DNA of 53,999 nt. Source: Sphingomonadales bacterium. Lineage in GTDB: Bacteria > Pseudomonadota > Alphaproteobacteria > Sphingomonadales > Sphingomonadaceae. Both the position numbers and the translations under genes were made by a program. Numbering within the stretch: the first letter of the stretch is position 1; every line of letters begins with the position of its first letter. The notes beneath the pieces are model-generated. The model saw only the letters and a program-made list of their open reading frames with translations. It had not been told where the DNA came from and ran no database searches. Shown here piece by piece: positions 45,865 through 53,999 of this stretch. The stretch spans positions 1 to 53,999 of the forward strand of contig JAAURJ010000016.1 in the NCBI GenBank assembly GCA_012032285.1, given 5' to 3'.

Positions 45865-47963
45865 CTACGAAGCCAACGCCGCTTTCTTCTCCAGCCGGAA
45901 TTTGTGCAATAATGGTTCGGTATAGCCATTTGGCTGTTTCGTCCCTTCAAAAACCAGCGCCCGCGCGGCTTTATAGGCGATGCTATCCGGCGTCAGTTTT
46001 TCATAGAGCGGGTCGCCCGCATTTTGTGCATCGACTTTCGCGGCCATTTTGGTGAAAGCGGCGTCCACTTGCTGGGCCGTGCATATCCCGTGGTGCATCC
46101 AATTGGCGATATGCTGCGAACTGATGCGCAGCGTCGCCCGGTCCTCCATCAGGCCGATGTCATTAATGTCGGGCACCTTGGAACAGCCAATGCCCTGATC
46201 AATCCACCGCACAACATAGCCCAATATGCCTTGGGCATTATTCTCCAGCTCCTGCGCGACTTCTTCTGCGGACCAGTTATGCCCGTTTGCCGCCACGGGA
46301 ATGGTCAGCAGCGGCTCCAACCCCGACACCTCCATTCCGGCGACTTCTTTTTGACGGGCGAACACGTCGCAGCGGTGATAATGAATGGCGTGCAGCGTTG
46401 CCGCCGTCGGGCTGGGCACCCACGCGGTGTTTGCGCCTGTCATAGGATGACCGATTTTCTGTGTCATCATATCGGCCATCATATCGGGCGCGGCCCACAT
46501 TCCCTTGCCGATCTGCGCCTTACCAGACAAGCCGCAGGCAAGGCCAATACCAACATTGCGCGATTCATAAGCGGTGATCCAGCTGGATGTTTTCATATCC
46601 GCCTTGCGGATCATCGGTCCGGCTTGCATGGAGGTGTGCATTTCATCGCCAGTGCGATCCAAAAATCCAGTGTTAATGAACACGATCCGGTCCTTTACCG
46701 CATTGATACAGGCGGCCAGATTGGCCGATGTGCGCCGTTCCTCGTCCATCACGCCGACTTTGATGGTATGGCGGACAAGGCCCAGAATATCCTCGACCGC
46801 ATCGAACAGGTCATTGGTAAAGGCACATTCTTCCGGCCCGTGCATTTTCGGCTTTACGATATAGATGGAACCGGTGCGGCTGTTGCGAAGACGGCCCAAC
46901 CCTTGTAAATCATGCATCGCGCAAAGGCTGGTGAACAGCGCGTCCAATATCCCTTCAGGGGCCTGTGACCCATCGGGCAACAATATCGCTGGATTGGTCA
47001 TCAAATGGCCGACATTGCGCACAAAAAGCAGGCTGCGTCCCTGCAGCGTCAGGCCGCCGGAATAGCTACGGTCGGGATTGGCGCTGCGTTTTACCGTCTT
47101 GCCGCCTTTATCAAAGGCCGATTGCAGGTCGCCGCGCATCAGACCGAGCCAGTTGCTATAGCCCAGCACCTTATCCTGCGCATCAACGGCGGCGACACTG
47201 TCCTCTAGGTCGATGATCGCGGTCAGGGCGCTTTCCAATATCACATCGGCAATGCCCGATGGATCATCGCGGCCAATCGGGTGATCAGGATCAAAGACGA
47301 CCTCAATATGCAGGCCGTTATGACGAAACAGGCGGCCTTTCTCGTTTTGGCCCACATATTGCGATGGATCGGCAATCTCAATGCCGCCTGATGGATCACC
47401 AAGATCGGCCCATTTGCCCGATGTCAGCGGCACCGCTTCGTCCAGAAACGCCTTAGCCGCCGCGACCACAGCAGCGCCGCGCACCGGATCATAGCCGCCG
47501 GGCCTTGCGGGCGGCGCGTCGATCGCATCGGTGCCGTAAAAGGCATCATAAAGGCTGCCCCAACGGGCATTAGCGGCGTTCAGGACAAAGCGGTCATTCA
47601 GCGCAGGCACCACCAGTTGCGGCCCGGCCATGACGGCGATTTCGGGATCGACATTTTGCGTGCCAATGACAAAGGGTGCGGGCGGCTCCACGCTATAGCC
47701 AATCTCCCGCAAATAGTCCTGATAGGCAGGCATATCGCTGATCGGGCCAGGATTTGTCCTATGCCATGCGTCCAGCTTTCCTGCAACGCATCACGTTTGG
47801 CGAGCAGCTCTGCATTGCGCGGGGCAAAGCGTTCCAGCAATCCGGCTAGGCCATTCCAAAATGCCTGTGCGTCTACCCCAGTTTCCGGCAGCGCTTTTTC
47901 TTCAGCAAATTCGGCAAGCTCCGCCGCGATTTGCAGGCCGGATCGATTTACATATTTGGTCAT
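45865..47963 (-). CDS. glcB: Malate synthase G (frameshifted)
   Basis: Condenses glyoxylate with acetyl-CoA to malate. N-terminal frame from ATG 47963 ([20 protein letters not shown]) breaks at 47777-47779: one more A on the coding strand joins RDALQEK to [21 protein letters not shown]. Repaired length 699 residues, as expected for the G isoform. Catalytic segments: [68 protein letters not shown]. No aceA in the window; glyoxylate could come from the shunt or from glycolate. Confidence 0.95.
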
Positions 47964-48120
47964 AATGGCTCCATATGGATGATGGTGCCCGGGGAGAATA
48001 ATTGCGGCTTTTACCGCTTACACCTTTGTCCTAGCGGCAGATTGCTCTCAAAAAAAGGGCAAATGTGATCAATGGTGCAATTTATCATTTCTTCAACCGG
48101 TTATCGCTTTATAAGGCGCC

Positions 48121-48954
48121 ATGGAATTGGCACGGCAAATGATTGTGAAACCATGGGGACGGTGCGATATCGCGCCGGACTTTGCCGTGCCCGATGGGCA
48201 GCGCATTGGCGAAATCTGGTATGATGCGCCGGGTGCGGACGCACTGCCCCTGCTGGTTAAATGGCTCTTCACGTCTGAAAAATTATCGGTTCAGGTCCAT
48301 CCCAATGACGCACAGGCAAAGGCGCGGGGGCATTTGTCGGGCAAGGAAGAATGCTGGTATATCGTCGGCGCAGAGCCGGGCGCCATGCTAGGTATCGGAT
48401 TGAAGGAAACGGCGGATATAGACACGCTGCACCGCGCCGCATTGTCGGGCGAAATTGAAGCGCTTATCGATTGGCGTCCGGTTCAGGCGGGTGAATATTA
48501 TTATATCCCGGCGGGCACCATCCACGCCATTGGGCAAGGCGTGACCCTGATCGAGGTGCAGCAATATTCCGATATCACCTACCGCTTATATGATTATGGC
48601 AGGCTGGATAATGGCAAGCTGCGCACATTGCATCTTGATGATGCGCTTGCGGTGGCGAATCCCGAACCCTATCGGGATAGCCGGTCGGGGCGGGCGGCAA
48701 TCGGCCAGATGCTAGTGGACGGGCCGCATTTCCGCATGATGCTGTTGGATGGCGGCTGCTTGCAGCGCCTGTCCGAATTTGACGGCCGCAAATGGATTGT
48801 GCCGGTCAAAGGGACGATCAGCCATGATGGCGGTGATGCCGGTGCGGGCGATTGCCTGTTGCTGCCGCCAGATGCAACGATCAATTTATCTTATGATGCG
48901 TTGATCTTGGTGGCTGGGGTTGGCCTTGACCCTAAATCCGCCGCGCCGCGATAA
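48121..48954 (+). CDS. manA: Mannose-6-phosphate isomerase, class I
   Basis: Interconverts mannose 6-phosphate and fructose 6-phosphate, feeding GDP-mannose or glycolysis. 277 residues, short cupin type I form. Zinc residues: Gln-His in SVQVHPNDAQA, Glu in GKEECWYIVGAE, His in YIPAGTIHAIGQG. The last 23 bases overlap the DUF1223 gene tail to tail. Length is short of the E. coli enzyme but usual in sphingomonads. Confidence 0.92.
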   Translation: MELARQMIVKPWGRCDIAPDFAVPDGQRIGEIWYDAPGADALPLLVKWLFTSEKLSVQVHPNDAQAKARGHLSGKEECWYIVGAEPGAMLGIGLKETADIDTLHRAALSGEIEALIDWRPVQAGEYYYIPAGTIHAIGQGVTLIEVQQYSDITYRLYDYGRLDNGKLRTLHLDDALAVANPEPYRDSRSGRAAIGQMLVDGPHFRMMLLDGGCLQRLSEFDGRKWIVPVKGTISHDGGDAGAGDCLLLPPDATINLSYDALILVAGVGLDPKSAAPR

Positions 48955-49672
48955 TCGCGCCGCCGCCCGGTTTCTGCGCTAAAATCACACTGTCAAAATA
49001 GCGGCTTGGATTGGCGGGCAGGGTATAGCTGCTGGATGTTCCGTTCCAGTCACCCAATTTAACCAATTGCCGCACGACATTTTGATGCGGCAATTTGCGG
49101 CCGCTATTTTCACCCGCTTTTACCGCGACATTTTGCACCCTGCGGTCATAGCGGACGAGCCATATGTCGGCTTTGCCGTTGCCGCTGCCTATTGTTACCT
49201 TGCCCGCATTTGCCGATATCGACGGCCCGCCTGTAACCGGTGAAGCAATCGACAGCGCTTTTTTAAGCTCACCGGGACTGTTGCCGACAAATTCCGTCCG
49301 GCCATTGATAATCATTTGCGGCGTATAGACATTTTTCAATCTGAAGGCGCCTGCATAATCATATTGGCGCTGGGTATATTTGGGATTGCCGAAAACATCT
49401 TTCCAGCCAAGCCGGTCCCAATAGGTCACCGAAAAATTGAGTGCGATCACATCGCTGCGCCCGGCTTCCAAATTCAGTGCGGCATTGGCGGGCGGGCATG
49501 AGGAGCAGCCTTGGCTTTGATACAGTTCTACCACAATCGGGTTGGCGGCGCTTGGCTTTAGCTTTGCGGTTTTTTGAACAGGGGCCGCTTTTGCCGGCGC
49601 GGTGAATGGCTCGCTTTGCGAACAAGCCGAAAGCAGCAACGGAAGCAGGAGCAGGGGAGTCATCTTCAACAT
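48932..49672 (-). CDS. DUF1223 thioredoxin-like lipoprotein
   Basis: Start ATG 49672 (MLKMTPLLLLPLLLSACSQS): lipobox LSAC. 246 residues; DUF1223 thioredoxin-like domain with VVELYQSQGCSSCPPANAAL (CxxC), NVYTPQMIINGRTEFVG and a Trp near WLVRYD. Periplasmic disulfide or redox role is inferred from the CxxC. Converges on manA. Confidence 0.88.
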   Translation of the reverse strand: MLKMTPLLLLPLLLSACSQSEPFTAPAKAAPVQKTAKLKPSAANPIVVELYQSQGCSSCPPANAALNLEAGRSDVIALNFSVTYWDRLGWKDVFGNPKYTQRQYDYAGAFRLKNVYTPQMIINGRTEFVGNSPGELKKALSIASPVTGGPSISANAGKVTIGSGNGKADIWLVRYDRRVQNVAVKAGENSGRKLPHQNVVRQLVKLGDWNGTSSSYTLPANPSRYFDSVILAQKPGGGAIIAARRI

Positions 49673-49794
49673 GGTCAATCCTGATATATCAGCAAAAAAT
49701 TGTCGGACAGGAAAAAGGGGGAAGGGTATTTTCCTGTCCTGTCCTTCATTCGCTGTACCGATAAAAAAGGTTACTCTTCGCAAACTGGTAGCAG

Positions 49795-50625
49795 ATGAAA
49801 CCAATTGGCGTTATGCTTTATGCCATGACCGATATGACCCCGCAAATGACTTATGCCCGCTATTTGGCGCTGGATGATTTGACTCGTTTGCAAAATCCGA
49901 TCAGCGGCGAGGACGACGAACTCCTTTTCATCATCATTCATCAAACCAAGGAATTATGGCTGAAACAGATGATCACCGAATTGCGGCTGGCGGTGACGCA
50001 GATTAGCGCCGATGCGCTTGTTCCTGCCTATAAGGCGCTGGCCCGGGTCAGCCGGATACAGGCGGTGATGACGCTCAGCTGGGATATTTTGTCCACCATG
50101 ACCCCGTCCGACTATACCCGTTTCCGCCATGTCCTGGGGCCATCAAGCGGATTCCAGTCGGATCAATTTCGCACGGTGGAATTTATGCTCGGCCTGAAAG
50201 ACAAATCTTTCCTGAAATATCAGGATGAACGGCCAGAGGCGCAGGCCGCAATGCAGGCGGCGTTGGATAATCCTAGTCTGTGGGATGAAACGATATTGGC
50301 GGCGGGGCGGGCAGGATTGGATCTGCCCGATGAGGTTACAAAGCGCGACTGGAGCAAAGCTTATCATCCGCACGCCGCGGTCGAGGCGGCGTTCCTGACC
50401 GTTTATATGCAACCGGAGCGTTATTGGGAACTATATCAGCTAGCCGAAAAACTGGTCGATCTTGACGATGCGCTTGCGGCATGGCGGCATAAACATATGC
50501 TGACCGTAGAACGCATCATTGGGGGTAAGCCCGGAACAGGCGGCACTGCAGGCGCACATTATCTACACGGGACTTTGGCGAAACGTGCCTTTCCGGAGCT
50601 TTGGACATTAAGGACACAGCTTTGA
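49795..50625 (+). CDS. kynA: Tryptophan 2,3-dioxygenase
   Basis: Haem dioxygenase opening the indole ring of tryptophan to N-formylkynurenine. 276 residues from ATG 49795, but the first 14-20 residues are doubtful and ATG 49822 or later (before MTYARYLALDD) is possible; no clear ribosome site decides. Haem-contact and substrate motifs: DELLFIIIHQTKELW, FRHVLGPSSGFQSDQFR, HMLTVERIIGGKPGTGGTAG. Overlaps the next gene by four bases (TTGA). Confidence 0.95.
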   Translation: MKPIGVMLYAMTDMTPQMTYARYLALDDLTRLQNPISGEDDELLFIIIHQTKELWLKQMITELRLAVTQISADALVPAYKALARVSRIQAVMTLSWDILSTMTPSDYTRFRHVLGPSSGFQSDQFRTVEFMLGLKDKSFLKYQDERPEAQAAMQAALDNPSLWDETILAAGRAGLDLPDEVTKRDWSKAYHPHAAVEAAFLTVYMQPERYWELYQLAEKLVDLDDALAAWRHKHMLTVERIIGGKPGTGGTAGAHYLHGTLAKRAFPELWTLRTQL

Positions 50626-51741
50626 GCTACAAACATCTCTTCACCCGTTCGCTAGCCGCTGATGCGCAGCGGCTGCATTTTGCGGCGCATAGCCATCATT
50701 TATGGCCCGATGCCGCCTTTGCCGGACATGAGGAAGCCGCCGCCGATGCCGCTATGTTAGCCGACCGGAAATGGGCGAAGGTGATGGGACCGGTCTGGCA
50801 AGAGGCGCAGCAGCATCTAGCCTACGAGCTTGCCCTACCCGATAGGCAAAGCATTTGTTTTGCGCCTAATACGCATGATTTCCTGCTGCGGATATTGTCC
50901 GCTATTCACCGCCGTCCGGTGCGCGTGCTGACCACCAATGGCGAGTTTTTCAGCTTTCGCCGGCAAATGATGCGCTGGGTGGAAACGGGTGAGGTGCAGA
51001 TGACCAGCGTCGCGCCATGCGATCTGTTGGAAAAGGGTAAGGCGGGCGGCTATGACCTGATCTTTGCCAGCCAGATATTATTTGGCACCGGCGCAGTTAC
51101 CCCCGATTTGGACCGGTTGGCCGCGCTGGCATCCGCAGACGGGCCATGGGTGGTGATTGATGGCTATCATGGTTTTATGGCAGTTACGACCGATTTGTCG
51201 GAGCTATCGGACCGGATATTTTACCTTGCGGGCGGGTATAAATATGCAATGTCAGGCGAAGGCGTCTGTTTCCTCCACGCCCCTGCCGGTTTTGCCCCGC
51301 GCCCGCCGGTGACCGGTTGGTTTGCCGAATTTGACGATCTGTCTTTGCCGCCCGGTGCGATAGGGTATGCGCCCTGTGGCCGGCGGTTTTTTGGGCAGTA
51401 GCTTTGATCCTTCCGGGCTTTATCGGTTCAACGCGGTGCAAAGGATGCTCAACGATCACGGCCTGACGACGGCGGCAATTTCGGACCATGCCAGCCGCTT
51501 GAAAAACCAGTTTCAGGCAGCCGATCCCTTGCCGCAGTTACAGCTGCTCAATCCGGCCTCTGATGAACCGCAAGCCCGCTTCCTTGCCTATCGGGGAGCG
51601 GCAGCGGCGGATGTCCATGCGGCACTTGAACGGCGCGGAGTAATAACCGATGTGCGCGGCGACGTGTTGCGCATCGGTTTTGGTCTGTATCAGGATGAAC
51701 GGGACGTGGCGATCTTGCTCGGCTTCATCGCGGCGCTCTAA
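50622..51741 (+). CDS. Kynureninase-like PLP enzyme (frameshifted)
   Basis: Start TTG 50622 with AAGGA seven bases upstream and TTGA overlap with kynA. Class V aminotransferase fold: HFAAHSHHLWPDAAFAG, VIDGYHGFMAV, and PLP Lys in YLAGGYKYAMSGEG. The frame breaks at T6 51387-51392; removing one T gives CGRRFLGSSFDPSGLYRFN, matching the family, and runs to 51741 for about 372 residues. Kynureninase would cleave kynurenine to anthranilate; the motif context and neighbour fit, but other class V enzymes are possible. No kynurenine formamidase lies beside it. Confidence 0.8.
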
Positions 51742-51774
51742 CCACCCTTGTGACATCAAACTGCAATCTACCCG

Positions 51775-52218
51775 TTAACGCGGATATTTTGCATCCATAT
51801 AAGCCATATCGGTGCGGATCATTTCCGCCAAAATGTCAAGATCAACTGATGATAACTGCCCTAGATACAAGCAGCTTTTGCCGGTTTTGTGCTTGCCAAG
51901 CCCCGTCCTTAGCGCGTCCATCTTCGCCCCCGTTTCTGGATTTTCATATCCGCCGATCAGGTAAACCACCATATTGGCTTTGCGCGGGCTGAAGCCGCAG
52001 CGCATAGAATCACCTTCACGCCCGCTTTCATATCTATAATGATAGCAGCCAAAGCCGATAATGGTGCCTCCCCACATTTTGGGCGGCAAACTGGTCACCT
52101 TTTCGAATAGGGCGAGTAGGATCCGTGCATCTTCGCGCCGCCCGTCATCGGCGATGTTATCGATAAAAACGCTAACGTCGCTGTTATTTTCTGCGGTCTT
52201 GCTCGCTTCGTGCGCCAA
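51775..52218 (-). CDS. DUF1801 domain protein
   Basis: 147 residues: VFIDNIADDGRREDARILLA, PKMWGGTIIGFGCYHYRYESG, MVVYLIGGYENPETG, GKSCLYLGQLSSVDLDIL. This is the YdhG/DUF1801 layout, a small SRPBCC-distant fold of unknown function. Follows the S46 peptidase gene by 10 bases on the same strand. Confidence 0.85.
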   Translation of the reverse strand: MAHEASKTAENNSDVSVFIDNIADDGRREDARILLALFEKVTSLPPKMWGGTIIGFGCYHYRYESGREGDSMRCGFSPRKANMVVYLIGGYENPETGAKMDALRTGLGKHKTGKSCLYLGQLSSVDLDILAEMIRTDMAYMDAKYPR

Positions 52219-52228
52219 TTGTTACTCC

Positions 52229-53999
52229 TTACTCTTTGCCTTTCAACTCCGCGACCAGAGTGGGGGCAGGGTATAGCACCTCCAGCCCCTGTTGAATCGC
52301 TTCTGTTGACACCGAAACCGTGCGGTTCAATTCGCCATCATAGCCATAATTGCCGCCCAGTGAATGGATATTGCCGTCAAAGGCCGCGCCGATCACCGTG
52401 CCTTCTTTATCGAGCACGGGCGAACCCGAATTGCCGCCAATAATATCATTGGTCGATACAAAGTCATAGGTGGCGTTTTTGTCAATTCGGGCTTCATTTT
52501 CTGCAAAAGCCTTGGCGAGTATGTAAGGCTCTGCGCCCGTGGCCCGGTCATAGGTGCCGCCCATCATGGTCCGTGTGGGAATATCAATGCCGTTTTCGCG
52601 CCATCCCTTAACGGTGCCATAGCTGATCCGCAGCGTGAAGGTTGCGTCGGGGTAATTGCTGTCGCCATAAGCAGCAAAGCGGGCATCGGCAAGCTTTGCC
52701 TGCGCACCGGTGACCGGTGCTTCATATTCCTTTTCAAATTGTTTTTGCAGTGCACGGGCGCGGGCATCCTGGGACAAGGCAAGTTTGATCAACGGATCGT
52801 TTGACGCCGTGATTGCCGCCATGCCGCCAACCCATAGCGTTTTGCGCACCGCAGGATCGGCAAGTTTAGTGCCGGATACCAATCGCTCTGCCATGCTTTC
52901 AGGAGATTCTTTTCCCAATAATGCCTTTACATCGGGATGATCGGTGGTCAGTTTTTCACGCGTTTTTGACAACCAGAAACGCAGGCTCATTTCCTCCAGC
53001 CAGGGATAGGTCGGCACCGGATCCAGCACACGTTTTTGGGTGAGCGGCAAACGCGATTCGGTGAATTGCGGCAATCGTTCCTGATTCGGCTTTTCCCGTT
53101 CTGCTGCCGCACGGACAAGCGTACGGGCATAGCCATAAAGCGCCGAGCCGCCGCTGCTGTCAATTTGTCCGCTCACCTTCGCAAAATCGCGGTAGGCGCT
53201 CACCGCTTTTTCGATGTCCCCCCATGGGTCGCCTTCCACCTTGCCTGCGCTTTTGGTTTTCAAGTCGGCTTCAGCAGCGTCCAGTCTGGCAGCAAATTCG
53301 GCATTGTTCAGCGCCTGCATCCGGCCATAAAGCGCTTTGAAACTGTTTTCATATCCGAACAATGTATCCTTGCCTTCACGCAGGCGCACCGGATCATCAC
53401 CCATCGCTTCGATCAGGCGCCCGCGAAATTCGGATAGCTGGATAAGCCGGTCGGGCAAGACCACTTCGCGTTGGAACGCCCGCTGCGCCGCTGTCATGCC
53501 GCGCTGCGTTGATCCGGGGTTGCCGACAACAAAGGTCATTTCGCCGTCCACCGGCGGACGCGGATTCCATTTCAAATGCACCGGCGTGCTGGCCGGTTTG
53601 CCGCCTTCATAAGCGCGCAGAAATGCACCATCCATTGCATAGCGGGGGAAGTTAAAATTATCAGGATCACCGCCAAAAAAAGCCGCATTAAATTCCGGGG
53701 CCCAAGCGATACGAACATCGGAATATTTGCGATATTGATAAAGCTTATATTGGCCGCCGCCGAACAGGGTGACGACCTGACACCGGGTCGTTTCACGGTC
53801 GGGGCACTGATCGGCCTCGATTTGTGAAATACGGGCATCGCGGGCCTTTACCAATGCTTCGCCGGCCGAGCTGCCCATGGCTTTTTAATGTCCATGGTGA
53901 CATCGCTAATGGCGGTCACTACCTCCGCCTGCTGTCCCGGGCATTGTTTTTCGCGCAAGCGGTCGCCCGCGTTAAAGCCTTTTTCAACAAAATCGCTAT
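52229..53999 (-). CDS. S46 family dipeptidyl peptidase, partial (frameshifted)
   Basis: Periplasmic serine peptidase of the DPP7/DPP11 family removing N-terminal dipeptides. The catalytic Ser sits in NDIIGGNSGSPVLDKEG near the C-terminus; other family segments are FNFPRYAMDGAFLRAYEGGKPA, FVVGNPGSTQRGMTAAQRAF and YDFVSTND. Upstream of 53878 the frame shifts at T5 53882-53886; one extra A on the coding strand gives TMDIKKAMGSSAGEALVKAR and the gene continues past the window edge, so the N-terminus with His and Asp of the triad is missing. Signal peptide not visible for the same reason. Confidence 0.92.

Overview
The window looks like a chromosomal stretch of a moderate-GC alphaproteobacterium of the order Sphingomonadales (a Sphingorhabdus/Sphingopyxis-like genome is my best guess). 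Signs are the mitochondrial-type complex I subunit NDUFA12, a CarD regulator, a TonB-Xanth-Caul-type receptor, an alphaproteobacterial hom/glpX/recJ grouping and an aat gene that overlaps a DUF2155 gene. No rRNA or CRISPR array was seen; there are two tRNAs (Glu-TTC and Arg-TCT).

Layout. 1-3155: remnant of a conjugative element (relaxase TraA C-terminal fragment, DUF6118-like gene, two small unknowns) abutting the 3' end of tRNA-Glu. 3332-9379: recJ, glpX and hom on the minus strand, interleaved with secreted and flavodoxin-like genes. 9597-16390: DUF1176 protein, 3-hydroxyacyl-CoA dehydrogenase, a 1025-residue TonB-dependent receptor with an operator-like palindrome upstream, tRNA-Arg and a queuosine-precursor transporter. 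16343-21170: purC and purS-purQ, split by a Slam-type outer-membrane translocator and its probable surface-lipoprotein partner. 21330-25092: aat, DUF2155, NDUFA12, DUF192, DUF2807 and carD. 25334-31301: HxlR regulator, Rsh (p)ppGpp enzyme, an HTH-like protein, an RluE-type pseudouridine synthase and a RoxA-type ribosomal oxygenase. 31428-38653: katG, recX, fatty acyl-AMP ligase and a PAS-GGDEF-EAL protein. 38656-42072: glutathione-dependent formaldehyde oxidation (frmA, VOC protein, fghA) facing purU. 42082-53999: an acyl-CoA/thioesterase operon, alanine-type transaminase, malate synthase G, mannose-6-phosphate isomerase, tryptophan dioxygenase with a kynureninase-like enzyme, and an S46 peptidase running off the right edge.

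Two window-wide observations matter most. First, at least fourteen frameshifts interrupt otherwise well-conserved genes (traA fragment, recJ x2, hbd, surface lipoprotein, HxlR x2, rsh, GGDEF-EAL x2, thioesterase, malate synthase, kynureninase-like, S46 peptidase). Nearly all can be repaired by changing one short homopolymer by one base, so I treat them as probable sequence errors, not as pseudogenes. Second, a ~75-bp intergenic element with a tandem AAGTTTACA core occurs three times, each time just downstream of a gene and in that gene's orientation; one copy has become part of the 3' coding end of a neighbouring gene. This element and the Slam/lipoprotein pair set inside the pur genes are the least ordinary features here.
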